64,000 nucleotides of DNA, taken from Apostichopus californicus. Its lineage: Eukaryota; Echinodermata; Holothuroidea; Aspidochirotida; Stichopodidae. The stretch is taken from positions 1 through 64,000 of the forward strand of contig JAIPMN010001553.1 in NCBI GenBank assembly GCA_020650975.1. The letters run 5' to 3'. The notes beneath the pieces are model-generated. The model saw nothing but the letters and a program-made list of their open reading frames with translations. It was not told the origin of the DNA and searched no databases. Position numbers and translations under genes: made by a program. Shown here in pieces: positions 30,901 to 45,900 of this stretch (positions within the stretch are counted from its first letter, which is position 1; each line of letters begins with the position of its first letter).

Positions 30901-33900
30901 TTATACATCACCGGTACGAATGGATCAACACCTGGCTCACTTGTTAATTGGGTCATCATAGTAACAGCAAAACCTGTCACAAGATATAGTTGCCATGCAC
31001 AACTTGATCTAGTTTACATGTCATAACTCTGGCTTTACAGCCCTCTAGTCTTCACTTTTTTTATTCAAATATGACAAATTTTACTTGCTACTTGATATAA
31101 GAACGAACAAGCTAGCTGGATTCATCTATATCTTCAACCTCACCTCACCCCATCTGGTATCATCACCGATCCTGAACATTGTGAATAGACTGCAACCAAA
31201 GTCCTTGCTCTATATATCAAGAAATGGTATCGCAATACCACAGTTATTGAAATTAGTTAACGATGCAGTCATAGAAAAGAACAATTGCATGGGTGTCACA
31301 CAATGTGCATAACTTGAGGACTTCCAAACTTAGCATTTTTCAACTAACCAAATATTTACCTTACAACTAATATCATGCACTTGCCAAGCATCAGACACTG
31401 CACATGGTAGCAATCTTCATGAATTCACTCAAATACATTGCTGCAAAGTGTTTTACATGCTGTACAAAATGTAGTAAAAAGCAGCACTGAACCTATCACA
31501 GATGTTAATTCCTACTTATATGTATAACTCCAGTTTTACATAATTCAATATGAATTGTTCAAATTTAGTTAATATTAAACTGAAAGTTGGATTAAGACAA
31601 ATTTTGACCAAAATGATATCCAAAGATATTTTGAAGGCTTTTTTTGAGTAAATATTGAACAAGATGGGTTGAAAACAGCAAACTACAGTAGTGTTGATAC
31701 TCAATTGTCAGCTATCACATATCATGAATCTGTCATGTGACAAGTCATGTGATGAGTCATATGACATGGACATTCGCATCACATGATTATAGCAATTCTA
31801 GATGTCAAAATATACCACACCTATATCTGACTATTCATTTTCATGTGTAAAGAGAAAATTCTCTGAAAAGTTAGTTTTAGGAAAATGTTAACATTGAAAG
31901 TGCCAATGCAAACAGAAAACAAATGGTCTGTTCTCTGTACTTTACATGGACCTAAAGGGTATACGTCTCTGAACATGACCTGCATAAAGCTAATTAAACG
32001 ATTATTAGTATCATTTTAATACTTATAAGGTCTATCACAGCGCCAAGACACAGCAGATTTAAATTCCATCTTCTCTCACAAAAATTTACTGATTTTTGAA
32101 ACATTTCTACCTTTTTGAGTTTTGAAGATACTCTCACATTCAAGCAATAGACCTTATAGTTTAATAATCACAACATGCAACATTCCAAAGATATGTGTAA
32201 AACAAGAAATAGTTCAGATACATGCTTTATTTATTCAAGGTCACCAAAGAGTATTTCAGTTTGTAAAATAAATTCTTCCACATACACATCTTATCATAAT
32301 TCTTCATACAATTTTGTGGTACAAAAACGCAAACTTATTGAACTAATGGTTGTCTTTCTTCCCTATTTAAGGCAGAAATTGCACTTTTCTATGTAAATAT
32401 ACCACTCTGTTCCAAACATTAAACCTCCCAACCCTCCAACCTAAATTATGACAATCAATACCAGGTAGGCAATACAATGAAACTCTCTTGACATAGATAA
32501 ATTCTTTAGAAACATACTCTACAGTTATTCACATAATTTATAAAACTGCTTTTATAGACAAATGACATATTTATATATAACATATTTTGTATTGTTCTTG
32601 CATGGAAGGTAACACTTCAAATTATCTATTGAAATTTATGGAGGTTAATTCGTTGTAACCAAATCCCTTTCATGTCAGTGTCTACCAGGGTCAATTTATC
32701 AAACCAATGCAATTAAACTGGAAATCTCCATAAAAGTTAACCCAATCCTGCCCTCTCTACACCAAAACAATTTTACTTTTAATGCAGAGAACTTTAAGAA
32801 ACTGCTTATGTTGTCTCAAAGTGTTTCAATATCTCCATGCAACATATATATGGTTTTGTCTATAAAATAAAAAGGACATACATAAAATATTGAAACCTGA
32901 TAAAAATTGTGTTAAAGTCAAACTTATCCTAAAACTGTTGACAACAGAGATGACAAGTGAGTTTATACAAGATAAATATCTCTATTTTGTAGAAAACTTT
33001 GAAAAATATTATATAATACTACTTACAACTCAAAACATGTCTAAAACAGAGAACTTGTTAAGGAGCCCATAGGTCCATCTTTTCATTCCAACAGTTGTCC
33101 CACAAGAGAAAACGACTGAATGTCACTATTGATTTATTGAGAAGAGAAGATCACCCAATACTTTGTGATGTCAAAAAATCAGGGCAGAATTAAGCTAGTG
33201 GAGGGGAATGTAGCATTGAGCTAAGGTGCATTCCATTTTCGTTTACGTCTTTGTGCGGTGGCTATGAACTTCAGTGTCAAATAACTTTGTATTTATGTAT
33301 CTTATATGTATTACACAGATACCACACTCCCATTAATTACTGTGTTAAAATAATAACCTCAATTGAAGGTGATAATTAACCACAATCCCTAACCTTAAAC
33401 ACCCAGTCATTCATAAAAGTTGAAGGCAGTATAGTACTTTAGTAATAGAGCAAGTGCAGAGTCACTGAATCGGAATAGATGGCTTGCAAGTATTGAAAGT
33501 GCGGGGCCCATAGCATATATGCAACTTTTCCTACTAGGTTAATTTGACAATGCATATCATACTGCCTGTATATTCAAACATGTTCATACACATGCTTGTC
33601 TTTCAAACTGCATTCCAAAATTTATAACCATCACTGAAATATCAGAACCAGATTATTCTATCTAATTCCCATCCCAATGTGTCACATTAATCTATGTTTT
33701 ACTTTTTTTTTTGTCTCACCAATGGATCCCACTATGAAGACAAGAATTTTGTCAACATTTTCCTCTTTTCTCTGTGAACTCTTTGAGAGACTTGTGATGC
33801 CATTTTGGTAACATGGTTAACAGGAATTAAAAATCACAAAATAAATAGTTCATCTTAGGGTTGTCTAAAGTTAATATGATTGATTCATCATCTCAGGAAA

Positions 33901-36900
33901 ATGCAAAAAAATTGATGATAACTCCTAAAGCCAGTCCAAAAAGGAGGCTTAGATAAAATCTAACTACTTTTGAAGTAAAAAGGAGTAAGAAATACTTGTC
34001 AAATCTGCTAAAGTGAAGTCTTTTGTCCGTTTCATCCCCAAACAAAGAGGTACTCCGTTTGATGATAAAAGGTACCCTGGAGGTGCTACTTTTCTTGATT
34101 GGACTGGGCGGATCCATCCCTCTGAGAGAAGTAGGTGGAAAGAGACGGGTATTGCATTTGGAACTGTCCTTGCCGGTTGTTTTCTTTTCCTTGGACATCT
34201 TTAACATCATTTGTGCAAGGTTAGCCATTTTCGGGGGCATGACTTTAGGCATCACAGGTTTCTCCCCTAGGCTCCGCACGGCAGCTTTTGCCTCCATCCG
34301 ACTATGATCAAAGGCTAGTATATCGGACCGACCTTGATGGGTGTCTTCCAAATCAAGATCTGAGAAGTCCACCGAATCCTCAGACATTATGGATTGATTA
34401 GACATCCTTCGAGTATCCTTGCTTTTAGTCGATGGTAGCTTGTCCTCTTGGAATTCTTTGCTTTTGAAGATCTCTCCATCTTGGAGTTCTACTTCCTCCC
34501 CTTCTAAACTTTTCTCAATAATGCCCTGGAGTTTCGGCTTTTGCACCACCCCACTCTTTCGTCTTAAAGATTTCTCTGACATTTGCCCTCGTTTTGGCAC
34601 TTTCTCTTTTCCTTTTGAAGTTTTGTCTGCTGATGTTTCACTGTTTACCCCATTTTTCTGTAAAAGATTTCCTTGCTCAGCTGAGGTGTCTGAGCCTTTT
34701 GACTGCAAACTCCTATCATCCTGGTTGCTGCCCTTAAATGCTAATTCTCCATCACCTTCTGGTGATGGTAAGAATCCATCTACTGGGGAAGGTAACAAAG
34801 CTTCATCTGAGGAACTGTTTAAGCTCCCACTCCTCTTGTTTATATTGTCCCTGCCTGGATCCAATGACACACATTTTTCCACTATATCAACATTAGTGTC
34901 TTCATTGGTCTTTGCCTGGCTATTATCTACTCTATCAACTCCTGGGAGGCAGTTACCATTGCTATCTGACTGCCAGGAACCTGAATGATTATCTTCAATT
35001 TGATTACTCTCATTGACCTCTCGATGGCTTTCTGTGATCTCTCCTGATTCATGGTGCACGTCCTCTGTAGGTGGACCACCCAATCCCGGTTCACAAAATT
35101 CAGAGTAAGACATCATGAAAGATGTCACAGGCTCTTCAATGGGTATGCAGGGATCTAAGACCTTCTCATATATGTAACTGTGAGTCTCTGCCCACACCCC
35201 AAATTCATCCAGTTTACCACTTAATACATGATCACTGATTAACTGCTGCATTAAACAATCTTTGGTTCTTTTTTTGGAGTCTAGTACTTCTATGAAATCT
35301 CCAATCCATGCATCATAAAAGTGTTCACTGCAAAAACATGCCATGCTTACCACAACATCGCACTGATGTGTACTAACTTGTTGTTCTGAAGTCTGGTTCA
35401 TGACTGCTTCATGCAAGCATGCATTACAAACTGACCGCTCTGTACCTGAAGAGGATTCATCAAAACTTCTCTCCTTTTCATTGGACAGATCTTTCTTCAT
35501 CCTCTTTTCTGATTGGTGGTTCTCTACTACATCTTCTTGTATGCGGTTTTCCTTCTTGGTGGACTCTGACGAACACTCCTCTGAGAGGTTGTTCTCCATC
35601 ACCTCATTATGGTTGATGTCCATGGATGCAGGCACTTGTTCCTCCAACTCCTCTGTCTCTTCTTCCACCAGGGGCTCCAGACGGGGTGTGGTAGGAGTGC
35701 GTGGTTCAGAGGTAGAGGGTGATGCCAATCCAGAATCTCCACCGTCAGCAGCGGTGCCCTCTGCCGCTTCTTCCTCTTGTCTCTTTTCTTCCTCTTCCTT
35801 TCGGATCAGACTGGACAGTCTTCTCAGTCTCATCATAGATTTCACAGCATTAAGTGCTTTCTGAGAGGACAAAGAGAAAGAAATCTTCAAGACATGTCTT
35901 CTAACAAGTTTGTTGAACTCACAAAGAAATAGCTGCATTATTTACCTGCTTAAACTTGTGGTTTAATAGTGATTTCTATCCCACTTTATCTTTTTTGACC
36001 TGTGGTATTCTAAAAGGACTGCTTTGAAACAGTCATTAGCTTTTACTTTTACACCCCATTGAGTCTTTGCTGTGATGGGGTATATATGCCATTCCATATA
36101 TGCCATATGGTATTAGTAGAAGAGGTATGGGGGAGGTGGGATGGAATTTGGAAAGGTGAAGGACAACATCTCCCCCTCATATACCTTCGAACATATTAAC
36201 TGACCCGATGCCACAGAAAACTGCATGATTTGCAGCATCATTTTATAGCATTTAGTCTGAAACTCATTTGTATGACATACATCTGCATTCTCAATTTCTG
36301 TTCGCATGCGTGTAATTGAATGTAATAATAAAGGCACTTAAAATCACCACATAAGGGTTTCACAAATTTATCCTTGTAAAAATTCATAAACATTCTCAAA
36401 ACTCTGAAGACTTTTGTTTCCTTGTCATCCTTTTATTTACAAGTTTGTGATGATTGAAAGTATGACTGCACTGTTTAGAAATATCATTTAGTACAATTAC
36501 AACATCAAAGTGTGCAAGAACAGATCCAAATATTGCCAAGACTCTAAAATGGCTATCCTCACACACTGCCACCCACATATTGTATTTCATACCACAGGCA
36601 AATAAAGTTGACCTTTCCACTGTCACCAAAACAAAATGGATGTCTAATACTGTACTAAGGGTAATATAGTAAATTTAGTGCTCCATTAATTTGAGTGTAA
36701 TATATCTTCTGTCTTTGTTACAGATCTTGAATATATTCAGACATGATCACACTTGGTGCTATATTGCCAGACACACAATCAAAGCCTAATGTCTCTATAT
36801 GGAGACCTAATTTGTAGGATACCAGTTCATCTACAGATTGTAGTTTGAAGTTTAACATGGAAAAATTTGTGGTTTATGAGAAACTCTGCCAATATGTGTG

Positions 36901-39900
36901 ACCTTTTACTGCCCTGCCCCCCCCCCCCCCCCCCCCCCGTGTGTCAAGTCTCAAAAACAGCCAGCTTTGCATGGATAAATTTACTGTTATTTATACTTGA
37001 ACTTCAAAGGTCACACCCTGAGAAATGTCAACCTCTAACATTTCTAAAATCTATTTATGTTCAGCCAGTCAGAAGACCTGGATAGAAACTGAAGACACTA
37101 TATGTGTGGTAAAGATCACCAGCTGAAGTATACAGTGTAAAACATGGAATAATTTAGTGTTCAGGTTTTGCGTAGAAGTTTTGAAGGCTGTGAACTTTGT
37201 ACCAAAACGTCTACACTGTACATCTTCACTTTTTGCATAGAATTTTGCAAAGCGATACTAGATAAAATATTCCCTGTAACAAAAGGTGCTGGTTATTCAG
37301 AGAACATGAAATGACTTAGTAGTATTGTACCCTTCTCAAGCTATAGAAGCTAATGCTTCATGAATTCAAACAGTTTCATGTTGAAAATCTTTGGGTCTGT
37401 CTTCCTATGCTGAGAAATATTTATTGCTCACTAGGCATGTGAGAAGTACCTCTATTTGCATCTGAGAACCATGAATAAATTGAGAAACTATGCCTGCCTA
37501 TGGCAGAAATTAAACTCATGATACTGTTATTCACACATTTTCTTTTATCTAACATATATCCATCATAATTATACCACATCTGTTAGGTCAAAAATTGTCT
37601 AACAAGTAAAATACAAGTAAAATACATGTTGATCAATAATGTTTATTCAAACATTTTTTACATGAGACTTATTTAAACTATCCCTCAGGGATCCCACACA
37701 GGTTTCAAATTAAGGAGTGAGGGTGGTGAGTGTTCAGTGGTAGGGAAAATCCATGTTGTGAAAATGAATAGGGGTCTTCCCAGCCTCACTCACCCCCCCC
37801 CCCCTACCTGTCACACACACATGCACACACACACCACATATCCTGAACCTTTATGAACTAACACTATAAAGGCTGAAAACCTTTTTGTATTTGAACATTA
37901 GTTGGTGAAGACAAAGTTTGTATCTCATCCTCTGATGGCTGGCTCCCTCCTACAGCTTGTAGAGCTATTTAGGTTGAGAAGTTCAAAAGTTTGTATACAC
38001 ACATGATACAATATGTTTGGAATCTGGATTGAATCCAGGGACCTAAAAGAACAGCTATAGGCAAGGTCACTATGGCTTCTACATCACATGATCATCTAGC
38101 TGTTGGAGATAGCAGATGCTAAACACATTTACTTCTTTGAAAGAATTCAGGTAACCTTTGACAATATGATAATTGAGTCCATAAGGGTTCACTCTAGTTC
38201 TGTTATGCAAAGGAGAGTATAGTATGTGTTATGTAAAAAGGTTTTGGGCAAATATCTGTCAATTAAAACAACAGCCTTTTAAACTCATCAAGTTACTCTC
38301 TTATTATTCAATTTACACAAACTGTTCTTGATTTTTTCTGTTAGTGTTGATTTTGGTCAATACTGTGATGATATTAAGTACGAGAATTACCACTGGAAGT
38401 CATTTAGCCTGAAGAGTCAAGTCTCACAATAAGTACTGGAGTATTATCAACATGTTTCCTGTTGGCTCAGTAGTTTTGTTATATAATGTAAATCATGTAA
38501 CCGAGAAATATTCACTTTATGAAAGTTTGATCAGTAAGAGCAAGAAAGTTTTAAAGAAGCATAAAACAAACAAAAATCCCAAAAAAAATTGGGAAGAAAT
38601 GACTAGGCTAAAACATGTTTAAGAGTTTCACAAGATTTCCTAATAAAAGGTTTGGAAGCTATGAGTCACATAACCATCGCAAACAAATAAAAGTTTTAAA
38701 TACAGTCATTTGTTTATCCTCATGAATCAATAAATGCCTATAGTCTAAATTTCTGGATAAAGGCAATTATAAAAATTCACACATCACATAATTTTTTTTT
38801 GGGGGGGGGGTAATTCTTTTTTTTTCAAATAAATGACCAATCATAAAGTCAACAACAAGCAGTTGTTCCAAACCTAGATGAGTCATTGTAATTTGAATGT
38901 TCTAGTTGTAAACTTAGTGAGCATGACTGAAATAGATGATTTATACTGAGAGAATGGATTATTACACCATCTACACATTACTGGACTGCTATTTAACTTC
39001 ATCAGAGATTGCAACCATATTAACATTCTTACCTCATTCTTAACCTCATCTCTGGAGTACAAAAGAACAATTTGAATGTGGGAAACCATATGGCTTTCTG
39101 TTGCAGGAAGAACCCTATGGATTTCTGTTACAAGCAAACCAGCACTTCAGTCAAACATGAGCTATGGTTAAAGCCGTTGAATGACACTAGCTTTGAGACA
39201 TGATCCTTACAAGACAACCACAATCTTGCTGTTGAATGCAATCAGTTGCACGTCATTACTACAAACACATGTATCAGACTTTCCCGCACTAGATTGACTC
39301 AAGTATCACATGTGATATCACTTTGTAATCTGAATGTTACTAAGGGTTCCTTTTTTTATTATGCCAACTTTAGTCAGTGAACTGGTAATTATTTTACCAG
39401 GTACAATAACTGTAACATTTGATTTTGATTTGATATATTTTCCTTTTCATGTATATCTTACAATGTTTACAATGAAAAGACATATAACAATCGATAAGAA
39501 AACGGTGGAAGGGCTTTAAAGCCAAAGCTTAATTAATTAATTAAAACAACAAATTACCAGACTTTATTCAAGCTCAGCAGAGTCAGGGTCCATGGGCCCT
39601 CCAATAATCAGGCACATCAGAGCAATGGTTCAACACCAGTGAACGTTTTGATTTGATTGTTTCCCCAACCCCACCCCTAAATCTCAAACCTGTCTTAGGG
39701 TCCTTGAACAAGTGCTTATTACACAGGGGGAGACATTATCTTTCAAACACAAGCAGGTGTAAAATACAAAGTATCTTTAATTTATGTGATACTCCATCAA
39801 CAACATGACAACATACCCTCCACTTTCTTCTCGAGTTGAAATTCTTCAACCTCTCAGTACTGATCTTGGCTTCACCCCGATCACGACGCTCATCAAACTG

Positions 39901-42900
39901 TTGGCCATAGCAAGAAGCAAAACAATTAGAAATTCATTGCAATAAATCAAAAAGAAATTTGCATAATTAACCTGTTGAAACAAATTGCCGATCATGTATC
40001 CCTACAAGCTGGCTTATAACTGTTAATGTAAATTATTACACTAAAAAGTTTCCAAACTGGACTAAATATGACAAATAAGTTATACTGTAAGCATGTAGGG
40101 GAGGGTGTTGGAGGATGTGGAAGGGAGTAGCTCTTTCATAGAAACATCTTCTTTCATAACTACACTTTATTACGTCATAAGACATTCTGACAATTGACAC
40201 AAAAGCATCAAAACAGGCATTTATTTGCATTCAAAGATAGTAAAGAAACAAAGACAGAAGATAGTATGGCATTAAAATGTTAAGAACTTAATCATTTGGA
40301 TGATCTCTGTCAACTGTTTAATCAAAGACAGTTTATTTAAATGTGAAGAGTTGAAATCAATTAGGTAACATTCCATTTAGGCTACTACATAGCATGAGGT
40401 GTTGAAAACAGATGCATTGAATGATCAAGGTTCCCATGGGACTAAGTCTTTGCTAATTACTGACTAGCAGCTCAACAGCACAACCTTTCCATAATGTTTG
40501 ATAAAGTTCTAGATAATAGGCTTAGACGAAACTTAATTCCAATTCAGAGTTGTGACTCCTACTTTGAAGTTGCTCATTTGGGATTGTAACCCGGATATTA
40601 TTTCTTTTTTTTCCTCTCACCATCTTCCCTGAAATATAATTTACACCAAAATCCATTGTTGCTGCTCGCCTATCAAACTGATCTGTTACACATCAAAACC
40701 AGACATTCGGCAAAGCTGTTGCCTATACAGGATAACAAGTTCATTAAAACGAAAGTAAATTCTTTGAAGAAGTTCATGCGTCAAGATTGATAATCAGAAA
40801 CTGCAGTCAAATATGGATTGGATTTTATCATATCATCTCCAAAGGATCTTGTTTCTCTTAAAAAGGAATTTAAGTAGCTAAAACCCAAGAACAGCCAGGT
40901 CACAACTTGTTAAAAGCTGTAAATTATGGTGATTTTGCACTTTTAAATTTGTATTTCATTTCACTGACGTTGATGATGGAGAAAACACTACTCCAAACTT
41001 TTAAAAGCGACCGTGACAAAGTTTGCTACTTGTATGATTTTTTATTATAGGTTGTTATTACTAAATGACTATATCAGCATTGAAATTGCAGTAATTGCAG
41101 TAACTTTGTTTTGAGCTATTCATCATTCATGTGACAACCTAATCAATGGGATTTACTAATGAATACTGGTGCCAACTGATTCATTCAGATTCGCAGTCAA
41201 TCCTTTAAAATAAAGACAAAGCCATTAATAAACCCTACCCTAATATACAGACTTAAACGTCGTCACTAGAGAGGCGGGAATTTTTTCTATATACAAATGT
41301 TCGACAGCTTGGTGTCACTAACTGAAAGTTATCCTCGGTATGACAGCATTCTTAATATACCTCCATTAATGCATGCTGAGACTAAATTCAACTGAAATAT
41401 CACCGACCAAGTGCGGTTAGGGAATGATCAGTCCACACTGAAGATCAAAACCAGGAAGAAAGATAAACTTAGTTTCAAAAAGAAGACAAAAATTAAGGAA
41501 AATGTTATTGATAAAAATAAAATATAAAGTTTACCTTCAACCAGGGATGTTCCAAGCACTGCTTCAATGTATATCGCTCCCTGCCAAAAGCAAAAGACAA
41601 CTTGATTTAATATTTGACAGCTCTTAATTGCTTGTAGGGTTGTAAGTTTATCAAGACATCTGACTGCCGAGCATAACGCTGGGCTGGGAACACTTTCCAC
41701 AGAGGGAGTGATATCTGAGTCATGTCAAGAATTTGCAAAATGGCTCGCCTCCGTCACTTTGTACCAGGGTGATCTTAGCTGTGATAACTCGCAGATGGCC
41801 ATTAGGATACTTTTTGACTTATCTGCGGTATATGTAAACAATCCAGAAAAAGCTTTCCTAGGGGGGCACGTAGATGACCAGAGATGCACTGCAAACTTTT
41901 CAATTAAATGCTGCACTGTCCAAAAGACACGGACATCAAAAGGAGATGGACATTATTCAAAACCACTGTAATGTATCACACCTCTCTACACTAGTGTACA
42001 CAAGCTATACCTAAAAGAGGTAAATAAAGTTTAATACTTTTAAGATTATCCCTTACTAACTAATTGTTTCAAACTTCCAGTGCAGTATAGCTTACAAAAC
42101 ACTTGATACCTCAATAATCTCAACATAAATGTCAACAGTTTCTACTTTTAGATAGAAATAATTATTTATTATATAATCCAAGAAAGGAGAGAGCACAGAG
42201 GTTCTCTTTTCTTCCTCTTATTTTATTCAAAAAATTTCATATTTAATAGCCTTAATTAGAATATTTTGAACACAAAACTAATTAACTTTAATTAACATTG
42301 GTCAAGTTTGAAAATATCAAGAGATGAAGTCCAATGGTGGTCAGAGGATAAAATGACCTCTGTGGAAACTGAGACATACTTATAGGTCATCAATTTACTG
42401 ATGACCAGACCAGAATGAAGTTGAAGGAACTAACAAGAAAATCAGGTTATATTCTTGACCCAGCAGAGAGGCATATAGAATATGAAAGATATATATGGTG
42501 ATAATTATATATAAATATACATATTGTGATAATTAATAATCCCTGATCATTGAAAGAGACAAATCCAGCTGATGTAAAACCAAAAGCTCAAAAGGATTTA
42601 CAAGGCAAACAATGGATACTGGCATTGAAAGAAACCTTTGAGATGGATTTACAGGGGGAACAATTATTTTCATACATGACAGTTTCATTGCCATCTGGGC
42701 TGTATCTCTATTGGGGAAGGGGACATCAGAGGGGGTTAAACAGCAGCAAGATTTCAGGTCAATAGATGGTACTACTTTATATACTTTTCCAAGAAAACAG
42801 TGAACCTTATTTAACCAAGATCTTACAAATACTTAAATAATATGAACTTTGTCAGCTATGTTTATGAAAGAGGCTGGCCAGATGTATGAGTTCATTGTAA

Positions 42901-45900
42901 GTTTAATCTTATATTATGGGCAATATACTGTCACTCTGCCAACAAATCCTCAAGGAGGATGGGAATTGGGGACACAGGGATGATATATTGAGAAAGTTTT
43001 CATAAACTGATGATTTCAAGCTCTATTGGATGTGCAATTGTTATAAATACTTTTAAAACCTTGAGAAGAGTCTACCACTTTTCCAATCATGAACATTGTC
43101 ATTCAAGTCATCAACACATCACAGCTTGAAAAACATGAGTTATGCAGTCATATGAAAAGTTATTGTTAATTGACAAACAACTAATTATAAAGCTACAATA
43201 ACAGTACCTACAGGCAGGTGTGACAAGAAATATAGTACTTCATAACATCCATATACCAGGTGTGTTAATGTTAATTGAGTCTGATGTTTACCACATGGCT
43301 GTATATATTTGGAAACGGAACGCAACCAGCTGTCTTCTTCGACTTCTATCAATGGTAAACTTAAAACAAACAAGTACCAGTAAATACTTTGAAAAAGTCC
43401 AAAGAAATTAAATCATCTCCTATCCACTCCCTCTCTTCACACCCCAACTGCCCTCATGCATCCATAACACACATGAAGGTGAATGCATCCATGTCCCTTC
43501 ATGATTCGTTTCATCCTTTATGTTTTTTCTACCCTTACCCTCCACTTCCCCAACCCTGCACCCCTCCATCACACCAACATAAACTCAAGATGTATGTCTC
43601 GTCATGTGGCTCAATGCTTTAAACAATGACACCGAACAGTAGCATGTAAGTGACTAAGCAGTGTTCTCTTTGACAATGTTAAGCTGAGCTTATCAATTGA
43701 TTAATCCTCCCAGTAATCTATGTAATCTCTGTCTGTTCACTCAGTGTAAGTGACATCATGTACATGGTGATACAAAAGATTATATGGTCTGCTCGATGAC
43801 TGAGGCCAATCTGAACTGGTACAATTAAGGTGATGTCATGTTTGTCTGCCACATAACGTTTCTCCATGACCTAATTAAATGGGTTATACCATTAAACATT
43901 TCTTCCAATATCATTTAATTGTGACTATTTTGGTTGCTGAAGGAGTTCTTCCAAAACTATTGCTGGGTCACTGACTTACACCTACAGGAGTAAAGCAAAC
44001 TTCAAAAACTCTTAGTCCTCTTTCAGATACAGATGTCGTAGTGAGGTGAAATATAACAAACAGCAGCTGTAAAGCATGCCAGTAATTACCAAAGCAGCTT
44101 CCCAATCCCTTCGTTAGATGGTAGAAATAAATGTAGCTGCTGATAATCCCTGACACTCAAATGAGAAGCCAAGGCTGTATGATCCTCTAACTTCAACACA
44201 GTCTGACAGCTGAACTCATTAAGCACATAATCAAATGTTCCCGGTACTGCTAGCAACTCCCACGCCAACTTATATCATAACTTGCTGACTAATATAATTT
44301 GCGGTTACAGAGATAGATCACTACCATAGATGGTTTTCTAGATCAGACCTTTTAAATGTCAAATGCATATAGCTACAGTCCAACACATTTAAAGTACAGA
44401 TTACAGTTCTTTGGTGGTAAAAGCTTTCTGAAGTGCATATTAAACCTTCATACAACAAGATGACATGTAACTGCTGAACTACTAGTCCTTCAAAGTTGGG
44501 GGGGGGGGCATGGTTGGGACTGGGGGTGTCAGGATATAGGGGATGGAGGAGGTGAAAGGAGTATATTTCAATATTCCTTGCAAGCTGTGTGACAAGAAAT
44601 TGGCCATCCCATCAGCATTAATTATTGAAATCTTAAATGGTTGCACTGCTTGGAGTAACCATGGCAACATACTAAACAAGAAAACACTATTAAAATCACA
44701 AGAGGCCCACTAATACCCCGGACAGTTTTTCATCCATTTGGTGTGAGCTCTGTTCTAACCAATTGTCATTTTACAGCGGTCATTACAGTCCTAATCAGAA
44801 GGGACTTGTAGCTCAGGCCAAATGGTGCTAAGTAATTAAGTCAGCAAATTGCTTTGTCCACCTGACCTGGATAGGGAAATTTATCCAGGGGTGAGACATG
44901 ATCAAAGTATTAAAGAAGTAAAATATATCTTAGGCAAAATGATAGATGTAAAGACCCCATATTCATTTTACTTTCGTTAAAGAGGTCGTCATAGAAGCAG
45001 AAAGATGGTTTTAAGTGAAGTAAGGAACTAAGTAAGAGAAGGGAGGGGTTTGGGAACAATTAAGGCGGGCGCGTAGCCAAGGGGCGGCAACCCGCCTCCC
45101 CCCCTTGAGCATATTTTTTTTGTATGCTTTTATGATATCGCTAGTAATTTCAAAAGAGAAAATGCTAAAATGCAACTTACAAGGCCTGGGAAGTGCCATT
45201 CCCAGCGATCTGGGAGGCATTTCCAGCCAAAATTTTCTTGTACGCTTCGCGCCAACTCATGGTGGCGCTACGCTTAGATAGTTTGCAATTCCTTATCTAC
45301 AGCTCTGATAGTTTGCCAACAGTTTCACCCCTCCCTTGGCAAATTCCTCGCTATGCGCCTGAATTAAGGAGTCATAATTTGTATAATAGTGCTCAATATA
45401 TATTCTCAGCTAGTACCTGGAAACTAAATGCACTTTCTTCTTTTTATGGCTTAGACATGAACTATATGTTTCTCTCTGTAATGAAGTAATCTAATTGCAC
45501 TTTTGCATCTTGAATTTGAACCCACCATTTGACAGTTTAAAATCGATTGTACTCAGAGGAGTTGGCTAACAAGATTTACAACCAATGAGATTACAAGGAG
45601 CAGTCAACTTGAATCCTATAAACACTCTCCAACAGACTCCACTCATAATCTGCTAGTTCATTCATCAACTAATTTACATTACATCTATGGAATCCTTTTG
45701 AAAAGTATCAGCCCACCCACACAGAACTATTTCTCTTGGAATATGAAATCATGGATCATATTCATCATCCAATCTGAAGATTTTTGTCATCGATAAGGAA
45801 GAACAAAACTACACAGACCATTATCCCCCCCTCCCACCCCAACAGTTCATTTAGTTTAGTCCTTTTTGTACCCCTTAGAAGCAGCTTTTACGCTTAAAAA

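Noticed and set aside
34419-35864. Plus-strand frames of 154 and 189 codons
   Set aside because: They are shadows opposite the linker exon of the kinase gene; the minus strand is the coding one by exon phase and family position.
36917-36938. Long C run as a quadruplex or regulatory element
   Set aside because: It is a simple homopolymer, prone to length error in sequencing; nothing else supports a role.
38025-38050. Box B-like palindrome CTGGATTGAATCCAG
   Set aside because: It is short and isolated, with no partner box A or repeat body.
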